Shown here one piece after another: positions 42,943-53,134 of a DNA stretch of 64,000 bases. Made by a program: the position numbers and the translations under genes. The notes beneath the pieces were generated by a model. The model did no database searches, was not told the DNA's origin, and saw only the letters and a program-made list of their open reading frames with translations. Position 1 is the first letter of the stretch. Each line of letters begins with the position of its first letter. Source of the DNA: Anaerococcus sp. Marseille-P3915 (GTDB lineage Bacteria > Bacillota > Clostridia > Tissierellales > Peptoniphilaceae); assembly GCF_900258475.1 (NCBI RefSeq), contig NZ_LT984887.1, positions 97,932-161,931 on the forward strand, written 5' to 3'.

Positions 42943-45084
42943 ATGGCTGACAAAATAAGAGTATACGAATTGGCTAAAGAAAATGGGATGGAATCAAAGG
43001 AAATGATTAAGATTTTAAACGAAGAGTTTAATCTAAATATCAAATCCCATATGTCAATGATTAGCGGAGAAGACCGCAAATTAATAAATGAATATCTTAC
43101 AGAATTAAATGAAGATTCTTCAGAAGAAGCAGAAATAATTGATCAAAAGCCTAAGGCTAAGAAACCAGTTGAGAAGAAAAGGGAAAAGAAAAAGATTGAC
43201 CCTAAGATGATAGCAAATGAAGATGACGAAGAAGCAAGACCAACTGGCAAGAATAGAAAAAAGAAAAATAAGAAGAGAAAATCAAAGAAAAATAATAGGC
43301 AAGAGAAAAATATGAAAGCTAAGAATGAATCAAGAATAGAAATACCAGAAACTGTAAATGTAAAAACTTTTGCAGATAAACTTGGAGAAAATCCAAATTC
43401 TGTAATAGGAAAACTTATAGGTCTTGGCATAATGGCAGGACTTAATGATCAAATAGACTTTGATACAGCAAATCTAATAGCCATGGATTTTGGCAAGGAA
43501 ATCTTTAAAGAAGAAGCTTATGACGCCCTAGAAGAGCAATCATACGACCTGGATTATGAAGATAAGCCTGAAGATTTAGTGGAAAGACCACCAGTTGTAT
43601 CAGTAATGGGTCACGTTGACCACGGCAAGACAAGTATACTAGATGCCATAAGAAATACATCTGTAACACGTGGAGAGGCCGGAGGAATAACCCAACATAT
43701 AGGTGCTTACACCGTTGATATAGATGGTAAGCAAATTTCCTTCCTAGATACACCAGGCCACGAAGCTTTTACAGAAATGAGAATGAGGGGAGCTCAGTCA
43801 ACAGACGTAGCAATCCTAGTAGTAGCAGCAGATGATGGCGTAATGCCACAGACCATAGAGGCTATAAACCACGCTAAGGCTGCTGAGATTCCAATAATAG
43901 TAGCAATAAACAAAATAGATAAGGACACAGCAGATCAAAATAGGGTTATGCAAGGACTCATGGAACATGGACTTGTACCTGAAGAATGGGGTGGAGATAC
44001 CATCATGGTACCAGTATCAGCTCATACTGGCCAAGGCATAAAAGAACTTCTAGAAATGGTACTTTTAGTAGCTGAAGTTAGAGAGCTTAAGGCAAATCCA
44101 AACAGGGCGGCAGTAGGTATCATAATCGAAGCAGAACTTGATAAATCAAGAGGACCAGTAGCAACAGTTCTTGTTCAAAAAGGAACCCTTCATGCTGGAG
44201 ATTATGTAGTAACAGGATCTTCATCAGGTAGAATAAGGGCAATGTTTAACTCAAAGGGTAAGCCAATCAAAGAAGCTGGTCCATCAATACCTGCACAAAT
44301 CCTAGGCCTATCAGATGTAGCAGAAGCTGGAGATAAGATTTATGCTGTAGCTGATGAAAAAGTCGCACGTGAATATGCTGACAGGGCAGCAGAATTTAAA
44401 CGTGAAGAGCGCCTAATAGCTAAGGCTAATACAAATCTAGAAGATATGTATTCAGACATAGCTGAAGGCGAACTAAAAGAGCTAAACATCATAGTTAAGA
44501 CAGATGTAAAGGGTACTGTAGATGCGGTAAGCACATCCCTAACAAAACTATCAAATGAAGAAGTCAAAGTATCTGTAATAGCAGGAGCTGTAGGTGGTAT
44601 AACCGAATCAGATATACTCCTTGCCCAAGCATCAAATGCTATAATCATAGGATTTAATGTAAGACCAACCCAAGGAGCCTTAGAAAGAGCAAAGGATAAT
44701 AACATTGAAATTAGAACCTATAGCGTAATCTATGAAGCAATCGAAGATGTAGAAAAAGCTATAAATGGTATGCTCGAACCTGAATTTAAGGAAAATGTAC
44801 TTGGTAGGGCAGAAGTAAGAGAAACCTTCAAAATACCAGGAGCAGGCACAATTGCAGGTGTAATGGTAACAAACGGCCTTGTAACAAGAAAATCTAAAAT
44901 CAGACTTCTTAGAGATAATATCGTAGTATTTGATGGTGAAATCTCATCAATGAAGAGATTTAAAGATGATGCAAGTAAACTTCAAAGTGGCTATGAAGGC
45001 GGTATAGGTCTTGAAAGATTTAACGATGTTAAGGTAGGCGATGTAATGGAAGCCTACGAAATGGTTGAAGTAGAAAGAAGTTAA
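42943..45084 (+). CDS. infB: Translation initiation factor IF-2
   Basis: 713 residues. A small N-terminal IF2N domain (about 1-55), a very Lys-rich linker (about 60-125), a second IF2N domain, then the G domain beginning GHVDHGKTS (about 222-230) with DTPGHEAF and NKIDK. Domains II to IV follow, ending with FKIPGAGTIAGVMV and a C-terminal barrel. It brings initiator tRNA to the ribosome. No second in-frame initiation is obvious. The gene is followed 3 bases later by rbfA. Confidence 0.96.
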   Translation: MADKIRVYELAKENGMESKEMIKILNEEFNLNIKSHMSMISGEDRKLINEYLTELNEDSSEEAEIIDQKPKAKKPVEKKREKKKIDPKMIANEDDEEARPTGKNRKKKNKKRKSKKNNRQEKNMKAKNESRIEIPETVNVKTFADKLGENPNSVIGKLIGLGIMAGLNDQIDFDTANLIAMDFGKEIFKEEAYDALEEQSYDLDYEDKPEDLVERPPVVSVMGHVDHGKTSILDAIRNTSVTRGEAGGITQHIGAYTVDIDGKQISFLDTPGHEAFTEMRMRGAQSTDVAILVVAADDGVMPQTIEAINHAKAAEIPIIVAINKIDKDTADQNRVMQGLMEHGLVPEEWGGDTIMVPVSAHTGQGIKELLEMVLLVAEVRELKANPNRAAVGIIIEAELDKSRGPVATVLVQKGTLHAGDYVVTGSSSGRIRAMFNSKGKPIKEAGPSIPAQILGLSDVAEAGDKIYAVADEKVAREYADRAAEFKREERLIAKANTNLEDMYSDIAEGELKELNIIVKTDVKGTVDAVSTSLTKLSNEEVKVSVIAGAVGGITESDILLAQASNAIIIGFNVRPTQGALERAKDNNIEIRTYSVIYEAIEDVEKAINGMLEPEFKENVLGRAEVRETFKIPGAGTIAGVMVTNGLVTRKSKIRLLRDNIVVFDGEISSMKRFKDDASKLQSGYEGGIGLERFNDVKVGDVMEAYEMVEVERS

Positions 45085-45087
45085 TAG

Positions 45088-45471
45088 ATGAATAGTAAAA
45101 GAACCGCAAGGATATCACAGGAAGTCAAAAGGGAAGTCTCTAAAATACTTAGAGATGACCTTTCTGATCCTAGACTATCAACTGAAGCAATGGTATCAAT
45201 TACAGATGTCGAAGTAACAAATGACTTATCATATGCAGATGTTTATGTATCTGTTCTTGGAGATAGCAAAAACAAGGAAGATGCCATGCTGGCTCTAAAC
45301 CAAGCAAAAGGATACATCAAAATCCTAATAGGTGAGAGGATGAGATTAAGGTCCATGCCTGAATTTAGGTTTAAATTTGATGACTCAATCGAGCGTGGTG
45401 CCTATATGAATAAGCTAATTGAAGAAACAATCGCAAAGGATAAAAAAGCAAATGAAAATAGACAGGATTAG
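45088..45471 (+). CDS. rbfA: Ribosome-binding factor A
   Basis: 127 residues with the KH-like RbfA fold: RTARISQEVKREVSKILRDDLSDPRLS at the start, VTDVEVTNDLSYADVYVS and a PEFRFKFDDSIERGAYMNKLIEE end. It helps late 30S maturation. Its end overlaps the downstream nrnA start by 20 bases if the ATG at 45452 is used. Confidence 0.94.
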   Translation: MNSKRTARISQEVKREVSKILRDDLSDPRLSTEAMVSITDVEVTNDLSYADVYVSVLGDSKNKEDAMLALNQAKGYIKILIGERMRLRSMPEFRFKFDDSIERGAYMNKLIEETIAKDKKANENRQD

Positions 45472-46417
45472 TAAAGATAAATTAGAAGAATTTATCAAAA
45501 TGGTAGATGAGGCAGAAACAATCGCTATAGCAAGCCATGTCAACCCAGATGGAGACAATCTGGGTTCAACCCTTGCCCTAAGAAGGTCCTTAGAATTATA
45601 TGGCAAGGATGTTGAAGTAATCGCCATAGACACAATAGATGATTACCTACTCTTCCTACCAGAAATAGAAAATTATAAGGAAGCAAGCAGAGATTCTTAT
45701 GATCTTTTCATAATAATGGACTGCTCAGAATTTGATAGGATAGGAAGTGCAACACCTATTGCTAGAGCTTCAAAGAAAACTATAGTAATAGACCATCACG
45801 TAGGCGGTAAAATCAATTGTGATTTAAACCTAATCTATGACACAGCGCCAGCTACATGTGAGCTAGCTTATGAAATCATAGATAAGCTTGACCTACCAAT
45901 GGATGAAACCATAGGAACCTTACTATTTACAGGTCTTTGCACAGACACAGGTAGGTTTATGTATGCAAACATCAACGAATACACCTTTAATGTTGCTGGT
46001 AAGCTCATCACAGCAGGTGTAGACTATGAATATATCTACAGAAATCTTTACCAATCACAACCAGTAAAGGTAATGCAATTTCATAACGAAGTTATATCTA
46101 CAGCTCAGTTTTTCGACAAAAAGGCCTTTGCTATTGCAAGCAAGGATTTAGTTGAAAAATACCATGTTCAAATGGGGGATGCTGAGTCAATTGTAAATAA
46201 ATTAAGGGACCTAAAGGAAGTAGAAATATCCATGATAGTAAAAGAATATGATGATGGAGAATACAAGGTATCCTTAAGAAGTAAGTTTGCAGATGTGTCA
46301 AAAGTTGCAAGAGATAATGGTGGCGGTGGCCACATCAAGGCAAGTGGATTTTCAATCTTTGATGATTCTTTAGAATCAGCAGCTAAGAAGGCTTTGGAGA
46401 TATTAAAAGAAATATGA
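45452..46417 (+). CDS. nrnA: Bifunctional oligoribonuclease/PAP phosphatase
   Basis: 321 residues from the ATG at 45452, which begins the conserved DHH domain; the in-frame TTG at 45419 would overlap rbfA further and add a basic tail, so the ATG is preferred with moderate certainty. Motifs: SHVNPDGDNLGS, MDCSEFDRIG, VIDHHVGG, LCTDTGRF, and the DHHA1 motif NGGGGHIKASGFSI near the end. NrnA degrades nano-RNAs and 3'-phosphoadenosine-5'-phosphate. Overlaps truB by 4 bases. Confidence 0.9.
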   Translation: MKIDRISKDKLEEFIKMVDEAETIAIASHVNPDGDNLGSTLALRRSLELYGKDVEVIAIDTIDDYLLFLPEIENYKEASRDSYDLFIIMDCSEFDRIGSATPIARASKKTIVIDHHVGGKINCDLNLIYDTAPATCELAYEIIDKLDLPMDETIGTLLFTGLCTDTGRFMYANINEYTFNVAGKLITAGVDYEYIYRNLYQSQPVKVMQFHNEVISTAQFFDKKAFAIASKDLVEKYHVQMGDAESIVNKLRDLKEVEISMIVKEYDDGEYKVSLRSKFADVSKVARDNGGGGHIKASGFSIFDDSLESAAKKALEILKEI

Positions 46418-47298
46418 GTCTTAAGGGAATCCTTAACATAGACAAAGAAAAGGGCATATCATCAGCAAGGGTAGTAAGCCTTGTAAGGCGTGCTTTAGAT
46501 ATGAAAAAGGTAGGCCACACAGGTACCTTGGACCTTGAAGCAAGTGGAGTCCTTCCAATAGTAGTTGGCAAGGCAACCAGGGTATCAGACTATATGATGA
46601 CCAAGGATAAGGTCTATAAGACAGACCTAATCCTTGGTATTAGGACAGATACCCTAGATGCAGCAGGAGAAGTAACAGCAAGGTCTGATAAACCAATAAA
46701 TAAAGATGAATTTATAAAAGTAATGGATTCTTTTAAGGGTCAAATAGAACAAATACCACCTATGTATTCAGCTCTAAAAGTAGCTGGCAAAAAGCTTTAC
46801 GACCTGGCCAGAGAAGGCATAGAAATAGAAAGAAAAATCCGTAAGGTAAAAATCTATGACATCAAGCTCTTATCCTTTGACTTTCCGAAGGCAAGTATAG
46901 AAGTTACCTGCTCAAAGGGTACTTATATAAGGACTTTGGTAGATGATATTGGAATAAGACTTGGGACTTTCGCCCATGTAGAAAACCTAGAGAGATCTAG
47001 GGTTGGCAAACTTGATATAAAAGATTCGATAAAGAGTGCATATATTTTAGAAATTCCAAAAGAGGAACTAATCAAAAAACTAATTCCCCTAGATATAGCC
47101 CTTGACCATTTGGAAAGACTAGACATAGATAAAAAATATCTAGAAAATCTAATAAATGGGCAAAAAATCTTAACAAATAAGCAAATAGATGGGGAAATTA
47201 GGATTTATATAGACAATAATTTTATAGGCCTTGCGAAAATTGCAAGCGAAGATGGTAGAAATTTCCTAAAAATGGAGAAGGTATTTTATGAAAGATAA
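46414..47298 (+). CDS. truB: tRNA pseudouridine-55 synthase
   Basis: 294 residues, normal for TruB. The catalytic motif is VGHTGTLDLEASGVLP with its conserved Asp near residue 38. DKVYKTDLILGIRTDTLDAAGE, PPMYSALKVAGKKLYDLAREG and CSKGTYIRTLVDDIG follow; the C-terminal part is a short PUA-like region. It makes the T-loop pseudouridine in tRNAs. It overlaps ribF by 11 bases. Confidence 0.95.
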   Translation: MSLKGILNIDKEKGISSARVVSLVRRALDMKKVGHTGTLDLEASGVLPIVVGKATRVSDYMMTKDKVYKTDLILGIRTDTLDAAGEVTARSDKPINKDEFIKVMDSFKGQIEQIPPMYSALKVAGKKLYDLAREGIEIERKIRKVKIYDIKLLSFDFPKASIEVTCSKGTYIRTLVDDIGIRLGTFAHVENLERSRVGKLDIKDSIKSAYILEIPKEELIKKLIPLDIALDHLERLDIDKKYLENLINGQKILTNKQIDGEIRIYIDNNFIGLAKIASEDGRNFLKMEKVFYER

Positions 47299-48232
47299 GA
47301 TAAGAATATATGATTTAAATAGTGACTTGCCAGATCTTGAAAAAAAGGCGGTTGCCCTAGGTTATTTTGACGGAGTCCACCTGGGTCATCAAAAATTAAT
47401 GGAAAAAAATATATACTTATCTAAAAAGTACGGTTTTACCCCATCTGTCTTACTCTTTAAAGAAGATGGTAAGAGGACTGTAAAAGATGAGGATAAATAC
47501 CTATCAAGCCTAGAAGATAAGATTGAAATCCTATCAGAAATAGGAATAAAAACTTTCTGCCTGGTTAATTTTGACAAGACCTTTATGGAATTATCCCCTA
47601 GAGAATTTATCAAAACTGTGATAGCAGAAAAATTAAACGCAAAGGTTGTAATAGTTGGCAGTGATTACCGTTTTGGCTACAAGGCCAAGGGAACTATTGA
47701 CACTCTTAGAGAATATGAAAATATCTATTCCTATAAGGCTGAAATTATTGATTTTGAACTAGAAGATGATAATAGTAAGATTTCATCAAAACATATCAGA
47801 GAGTTAGTAAAAGAAGGGGAAATTTCAAAGGCTAATAAGTATCTTGGAAGGTACTACAAGATTAGAGGGGAAGTAGTCCATGGCAAACACAGAGGCAGGA
47901 CCCTAAATTTCCCAACAGCTAATTTAGAGCTTAACTTCCCTTATGTAATACCGAAAGATGGGGTCTATCTTACAAGAATACTTGTAAGAGATAAATATTA
48001 TTATGCTCTTACAAATATTGGCTCAAATCCAACCTTTGAGACCAGCCAAGATAAGAAAATAGAATCTTATATCTATGATTTTAATCAGCATATATATGGG
48101 GAAAATATAAGCGTAGAATTTATAGAATTTTTCAGGCCTGATTTTAAATTTAACTCTGCTGAAGAATTAATAGAGCAGATGGATAAAGACAAGGCCCAAG
48201 GCTTAGAATATATAGAAAAACACCTAAAATAA
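47288..48232 (+). CDS. ribF: Bifunctional riboflavin kinase/FAD synthetase
   Basis: 314 residues in two domains. The N-terminal FMN adenylyltransferase domain (1-about 180) has GYFDGVHLGHQKL and VVIVGSDYRFGYKAKG. The C-terminal riboflavin kinase domain (about 185-314) has VVHGKHRGRTLNFPTANL and GVYLTRI. It makes FMN and FAD from riboflavin. Its order after truB and before rpsO is widely conserved. AGAAGGTA before the ATG is only a weak ribosome site, consistent with coupling to truB. Confidence 0.95.
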   Translation: MKDKIRIYDLNSDLPDLEKKAVALGYFDGVHLGHQKLMEKNIYLSKKYGFTPSVLLFKEDGKRTVKDEDKYLSSLEDKIEILSEIGIKTFCLVNFDKTFMELSPREFIKTVIAEKLNAKVVIVGSDYRFGYKAKGTIDTLREYENIYSYKAEIIDFELEDDNSKISSKHIRELVKEGEISKANKYLGRYYKIRGEVVHGKHRGRTLNFPTANLELNFPYVIPKDGVYLTRILVRDKYYYALTNIGSNPTFETSQDKKIESYIYDFNQHIYGENISVEFIEFFRPDFKFNSAEELIEQMDKDKAQGLEYIEKHLK

Positions 48233-48233
48233 G

Positions 48234-48338
48234 TTTACAAAAGAAAAATAGGGCGTATAATAGTATAGCTAGCTTTGCTGGGTATATGAAACCTCGACTA
48301 ATACTCGGTAAGGCCAAATCAAATATACGGAGGAAATT
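48234..48338 (+). promoter_or_regulatory. rpsO promoter and structured leader (possible S15 autoregulation)
   Basis: TTTACA (48234-48239), a 16-base spacer and TATAAT (48256-48261) give a promoter at the end of ribF. The leader of about 70 bases can close on itself: GTATAT (48282-48287) pairs with ATATAC (48323-48328), directly before the ribosome site GGAGG. A structure covering the start fits S15 autoregulation known for rpsO leaders; the fold is inferred. Confidence 0.5.
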
Positions 48339-48602
48339 ATGAACGCAGAACAAAGACAAGAAATAATCAAAAACTACCAATTAGACGAAAAAGACACAGG
48401 CTCACCAGAAGTACAAATCGCTATCCTATCAAAAAGAATAGCTGACTTAACTGAGCACTTAAAAGCAAATAAAAAAGATCACTCTTCAAGACGTGGACTA
48501 TACAAGATGATTAGACGTAGAAGAGGTATGCTTACTTATCTAAGAGACAATGATATCGAAAGATATAGATCAATTGTTGAAAGACTTGGACTAAGAGGTT
48601 AA
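48339..48602 (+). CDS. rpsO: Small ribosomal subunit protein S15
   Basis: 87 residues, typical S15: [42 protein letters not shown] reduced to its key parts [24 protein letters not shown] and MLTYLRDND. It binds 16S rRNA and starts assembly of the platform. It has its own promoter and leader and is followed by a hairpin and then pnp, as in many bacteria. Confidence 0.97.
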   Translation: MNAEQRQEIIKNYQLDEKDTGSPEVQIAILSKRIADLTEHLKANKKDHSSRRGLYKMIRRRRGMLTYLRDNDIERYRSIVERLGLRG

Positions 48603-48607
48603 TTACT

Positions 48608-48630
48608 GGCGGGGATAACCCGCCTTATTT
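48608..48630 (+). terminator. Hairpin between rpsO and pnp
   Basis: Perfect 6-bp stem GGCGGG/CCCGCC with a 5-base loop is followed by TTATTTTAT. The weak T run suggests partial termination or an RNase processing site before pnp. Confidence 0.6.
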
Positions 48631-48643
48631 TATAGGAGATTAA

Positions 48644-50791
48644 ATGATCAAAAATTACAACTACACTTCAAAAAACGGATACGAATTAGAAGTAACCATA
48701 GGTAAGTTTGCAGAACAAGCCAATGGAGCATGCTACATAAAAAGTGGGGACACCTCCCTTCTAGTAACAGCAGTAGCAAGTGAAAAACCAAGAGATGGTA
48801 TAGATTTTTTTCCACTTATTTGTGATTTCCAAGAAAAACTATACGCTGTAGGAAAGATTCCTGGAGGCTTTCTAAGAAGAGAGGGTAAGGCAAGCGATGG
48901 AGCAACTTTGATCGCTAGACAAATGGATAGGCCTCTTAGACCACTTTTCCCAGAAAATTACTACAATGACGTACAAGTTATAGCTACAGTCCTATCAATG
49001 GACCATGACCACCTTCCAGACCCACTAACAACAATAGGTGCATCAATTGCTCTAGGTATCTCAGATATACCATTTGACGGACCAGTTGGGGCTTGTATGG
49101 TTGGAAAAGTTGATGGCAAGCTAATAGTAAATCCAAAAGAAGAAGATAGAAAAAAATCTGACCTTGAGTTAACTGTAGCTGGTAAAAAAGGCGCAATCAA
49201 CATGGTAGAAGCAGGAGCAAATGAGCTTGATGAAGCTGAGATGCTTGAAGCAATGCTACTTGCCCTAGATGAAATAGGTGATATTTCTGACTTTATCCAA
49301 ACAATCATAGATGACATTGGTAAGGAGAAAAAAGAAGTAGAAGCTCACGAAGAGACAGAACTTGATAGACTAATTTCAGAAAACTTCGAAGAAGAAATCA
49401 AAAACTCAATCAGAACAACAGATAAGACTGAAAGAGAAGATAACATCTTTAGGATAGAAGAAGAAGCTAAGGAGAAATTCCTTGAAGCCTATCCAGAAAG
49501 CGAAGATGAAATCCATAGAAGAATAGATGATATCATGAAAAAAGAAGTAAGAAGAATGATATCAATCGATAAGATAAGACCTGATGGCAGAGACCTTACT
49601 GAAATTAGGCCTCTATCTGCAGAAGTTGAAGTGCTTCCACGTGTACACGGATCAGGTTTATTCCAAAGAGGCCAAACACAAGTTTTATCTGTAGTAACTC
49701 TAGGTTCTCCAGCAGATAGTCAAATAATTGATGGCCTAAATGTAGAAGATATACAAAAAAGATACATGCACCAATATAATTTCCCACCATTCTGTGTAGG
49801 AGATGTTAGACCATTAAGAGGACCAGGTAGACGTGAGATAGGTCACGGCCACCTAGCTGAAAGAGCCCTTGTCCCAGTATTACCAGATGAAAAAGACTTC
49901 CCTTACACAATAAGAGTCGTATCAGAAGTATTATCATCAAATGGTTCAAGCTCTCAAGCTTCAATCTGTGGTTCAACCCTTTCCCTAATGGATGCAGGTG
50001 TTCCAATCAAAAAGCCAGTAGCAGGTATTGCTATGGGTCTAATCAAGGAAGATGATTCTATATCAATTCTTACAGATATCCAAGGCCTAGAAGATCACCT
50101 TGGCGATATGGACTTTAAGGTAGCAGGTACTCGTGATGGTATCACAGCCCTACAAATGGATATGAAAATATCAGGTATAACAAAAGAAGTTCTTGAACAA
50201 TCTCTAGCTGATGCAAAGGATGCTAGATTTAGAATACTTGATGTCATAGAAAAAGCTATAGATAAGCCAAGAGCAGAACTTTCAGAATATGCACCAAGAC
50301 TTTACACAATAGACATAGACCCAGATAAGGTGCGTGAAGTAATTGGTTCTGGTGGAAAGACCATAAATAAGATTATTGATGCAACAGGTGTAAAGATTGA
50401 CACAGAAGATGATGGTCATATAACAGTAGCAAGTGATAATGGAGCAAGCGGTAAGAAGGCTATAGAGATGATAAAGGCAATAGTTACCGATCCAAAACCA
50501 GGAGATATATACGAAGGAAAAGTCGTAAGAATTATGAACTTTGGTGCCTTTGTTGAAATTGCTATCGGTAAGGAAGGTCTCTTACACATTTCACAAATTG
50601 CCCACCATAGAGTAGGCAAGGTTGAAGATGAACTAGCTATTGGCGATACAGTAAAAGTTAAGGTTACAGAAATTGACAGACAAGGTAGAATTAACCTTTC
50701 AAGAAAGGCCCTTTTAGAAAAGCCAGAAAAAGCTGAAGCCTGGCCAGTAGATGAATCACCTTATAAGAATGATAAAAAAGAACAAAACTAG
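48644..50791 (+). CDS. pnp: Polyribonucleotide nucleotidyltransferase (PNPase)
   Basis: 715 residues. Two RNase PH-like domains separated by a helical linker (the second contains RPDGRDLTEIRPLSAEVEVLPRVHGSGLFQRGQTQ split motifs such as RPDGR and GSGLFQRGQTQ), then a KH domain with VIGSGGKTINKI and an S1 domain with VVRIMNFGAFVEI. It degrades RNA from 3' ends with phosphate. The gene is separated from rpsO by a leaky hairpin and ends at a terminator before ftsK. Confidence 0.97.
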   Translation: MIKNYNYTSKNGYELEVTIGKFAEQANGACYIKSGDTSLLVTAVASEKPRDGIDFFPLICDFQEKLYAVGKIPGGFLRREGKASDGATLIARQMDRPLRPLFPENYYNDVQVIATVLSMDHDHLPDPLTTIGASIALGISDIPFDGPVGACMVGKVDGKLIVNPKEEDRKKSDLELTVAGKKGAINMVEAGANELDEAEMLEAMLLALDEIGDISDFIQTIIDDIGKEKKEVEAHEETELDRLISENFEEEIKNSIRTTDKTEREDNIFRIEEEAKEKFLEAYPESEDEIHRRIDDIMKKEVRRMISIDKIRPDGRDLTEIRPLSAEVEVLPRVHGSGLFQRGQTQVLSVVTLGSPADSQIIDGLNVEDIQKRYMHQYNFPPFCVGDVRPLRGPGRREIGHGHLAERALVPVLPDEKDFPYTIRVVSEVLSSNGSSSQASICGSTLSLMDAGVPIKKPVAGIAMGLIKEDDSISILTDIQGLEDHLGDMDFKVAGTRDGITALQMDMKISGITKEVLEQSLADAKDARFRILDVIEKAIDKPRAELSEYAPRLYTIDIDPDKVREVIGSGGKTINKIIDATGVKIDTEDDGHITVASDNGASGKKAIEMIKAIVTDPKPGDIYEGKVVRIMNFGAFVEIAIGKEGLLHISQIAHHRVGKVEDELAIGDTVKVKVTEIDRQGRINLSRKALLEKPEKAEAWPVDESPYKNDKKEQN

Positions 50792-50806
50792 TAATTAAAA
50801 AAATAT

Positions 50807-50832
50807 ACTGTCCTCTGGGCAGTTTATTTTTT
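50807..50832 (+). terminator. Terminator after pnp
   Basis: Short stem ACTGTCC/GGGCAGT (one G-T pair, 3-base loop) is followed by TTATTTTTT. Confidence 0.75.
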
Positions 50833-50866
50833 GCCCTTATTACTATATAATAATAATGAGGTTAAT

Positions 50867-53134
50867 ATGACAAATAAAAATCAAGGAAGGGTAAGGAAGA
50901 AGTCATCTTCCAGAGCCCCTAACAAAAGTAAACAGAAAAAAATTAGAGAAAAAAATTTCAACCTAAAGACCTTTTCTATTGTTATGATGGGACTTGCGGT
51001 ATTTTTATTTATCTTTATCATCTCATCAAACACAGGTTTTTTGGGAGATAGGATAGGCGATATATTTGCCAAGCTTTTTGGAAAACTTTCAATATTATTT
51101 CCACTTGGCTTATTTGTATCCTTTTTCATGGTTTATAAGGGAATATTTAAGCGAAACTTATCAAGGATGCTTCTCATTTATGGAATATTTCTATTAACCC
51201 TTGCCATCCTTTCTAAAGACTTTGTAAGAAATGAATTAGCCTGGTCTGTAGAATACTCAGCCTTCAAAAAAAGCCTAGGAGGTGGATGGTTTGGTGGATT
51301 AGTAGGATTCTATATTCTAAACTTCATCGGTCCACTTGGCCTATATATCCTTTATATAACACTTATAGGTTCATTTATAATAAATGTAAGTCCATATTCC
51401 TATAGGGAATTTTTCCTCAAAATTAGGGATGGCTTTATTATTCTAGGACTTGGAATCAAACACTTGACTATAAAGACTTATAATAAATTCAAGGTGTTTT
51501 TAGCTGATAAGAGAGAAGATAGGCAAATCCAAGCTAAGGAAGAACCAAGAAAAATTCCAAGGCTTGAAAAAAATCCTGATCAAGAACCACGAAAAGCTGT
51601 AAAAAGAAGAGTGGCTCAGAAAAAAGAGCCACAAGCTAAAAATATAGAAATAATCAATGATTACAAGTCTAAGCAGGTTGAATTTGCAGACCTTAATGAA
51701 GATTTAAAAAGAGAGTTTTCAAACTATTCTTATCCATCAGTTGATTTATTACATGATATTGACACGGATAAGGGAATTGATAATGACGAAATCAGAGAAA
51801 AGGCTGAAATAATCGAAGAAACCCTCGAATCCTTCGGCATAGAAGGAGAGGTTGTCCAAATAGATGTGGGACCAACAGTAACCTGCTATGAACTAAAACC
51901 ACAAAGAGGGGTCAAGGTTTCAAAAATTGTAAATCTTGCAGATGACCTGTCCCTATCCCTTGCAACATCAGGCATAAGGATAGAAGCCCCAATACCTGGC
52001 AAATCCCACGTAGGAATAGAGGTGGCAAATGATACAAAGGAAATGGTTGGATTTAAGGAGATAATTTCATCAGCAAGCTTTATTAAAAGCAAGTCAGCCA
52101 TACCTTTTGCTATGGGTAAGTCCATATCTGGTGAGGTAATTGTATCAGCAATTGAGAAGATGCCCCATCTTTTGGTATCAGGTGCTACAGGATCAGGTAA
52201 ATCTGTTTGTATCAATACTATAATCATGTCTATTCTATACAAGCATTCACCAGATGAGGTCAAACTTCTTTTGATAGATCCAAAGGTTGTAGAATTATCA
52301 GTTTATAATGGGATTCCTCATTTGATAATGCCTGTTATAACTGATCCTAAAAAGGCTGCAAGTTCCTTGTTTTGGGCGATTTCTGAGATGGAAAAAAGGT
52401 ATAAACTCTTTGAAGAGCACCATGTAAGGGATATAAAGGGTTATAAAAAGGCAAGCGAGACTGACGAATCTATGGAAAACCTACCTTATATAGTTGTTAT
52501 AGTAGATGAGCTTTCAGATTTAATGATGACAGCTGCAAGTGAGGTAGAAGACTACATCACAAGGCTTGCCCAAAAATCAAGGGCTTGCGGTATACACCTT
52601 ATTATAGCGACCCAAAGGCCAACAGTAGATGTAATAACTGGTACAATTAAGGCCAACATTCCATCAAGGATATCTTTTGCTGTAACAAGCCAAATAGATT
52701 CAAGGACAATCCTAGATGCCCAAGGAGCAGAAAAACTTCTTGGCAAGGGCGACATGCTCTACCTATCATCTGATGCCATGAAACCTGTAAGAATCCAAGG
52801 CGCCTTCGTATCCGATGATGAAGTTTTAGATGTGGTTGACTTTATAAAAAATAATTCAAAAGCTGATTATAATGAAGAAGCCATTGAAAAGGTAGAAGAG
52901 AAGACCAACACCGAGGAGCTAGAAGATGAAGATGAGCTTTTAGATGAAGCTATAAGGCTAATTATCGAGGATAATACAGCAAGTGTATCCATGCTTCAAA
53001 GAAAGCTTAAAATCGGCTATGCAAGAGCTGGTAGGATAATTGATCAATTAGAGCAAAAGGGACTTGTAGGGGGTTATGAAGGAAGCAAACCTCGCAAGGT
53101 CTTAGTTGATAGAACATATTTGGAGGAAGATTAA
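50867..53134 (+). CDS. ftsK: DNA translocase FtsK/SpoIIIE
   Basis: 755 residues from the ATG at 50867, 5 bases after GAGG; the upstream in-frame ATG at 50831 lies at the edge of the terminator. A basic N terminus, four membrane helices (about 30-185), a charged linker, then the motor with GATGSGKSVCINT (about 445) and the Walker B VVIVDELSDLM, ending in a winged-helix gamma domain (about 690-755) that reads DNA polarity sequences. It pumps chromosome DNA across the division septum. Followed at once by pgsA. Confidence 0.94.
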   Translation: MTNKNQGRVRKKSSSRAPNKSKQKKIREKNFNLKTFSIVMMGLAVFLFIFIISSNTGFLGDRIGDIFAKLFGKLSILFPLGLFVSFFMVYKGIFKRNLSRMLLIYGIFLLTLAILSKDFVRNELAWSVEYSAFKKSLGGGWFGGLVGFYILNFIGPLGLYILYITLIGSFIINVSPYSYREFFLKIRDGFIILGLGIKHLTIKTYNKFKVFLADKREDRQIQAKEEPRKIPRLEKNPDQEPRKAVKRRVAQKKEPQAKNIEIINDYKSKQVEFADLNEDLKREFSNYSYPSVDLLHDIDTDKGIDNDEIREKAEIIEETLESFGIEGEVVQIDVGPTVTCYELKPQRGVKVSKIVNLADDLSLSLATSGIRIEAPIPGKSHVGIEVANDTKEMVGFKEIISSASFIKSKSAIPFAMGKSISGEVIVSAIEKMPHLLVSGATGSGKSVCINTIIMSILYKHSPDEVKLLLIDPKVVELSVYNGIPHLIMPVITDPKKAASSLFWAISEMEKRYKLFEEHHVRDIKGYKKASETDESMENLPYIVVIVDELSDLMMTAASEVEDYITRLAQKSRACGIHLIIATQRPTVDVITGTIKANIPSRISFAVTSQIDSRTILDAQGAEKLLGKGDMLYLSSDAMKPVRIQGAFVSDDEVLDVVDFIKNNSKADYNEEAIEKVEEKTNTEELEDEDELLDEAIRLIIEDNTASVSMLQRKLKIGYARAGRIIDQLEQKGLVGGYEGSKPRKVLVDRTYLEED

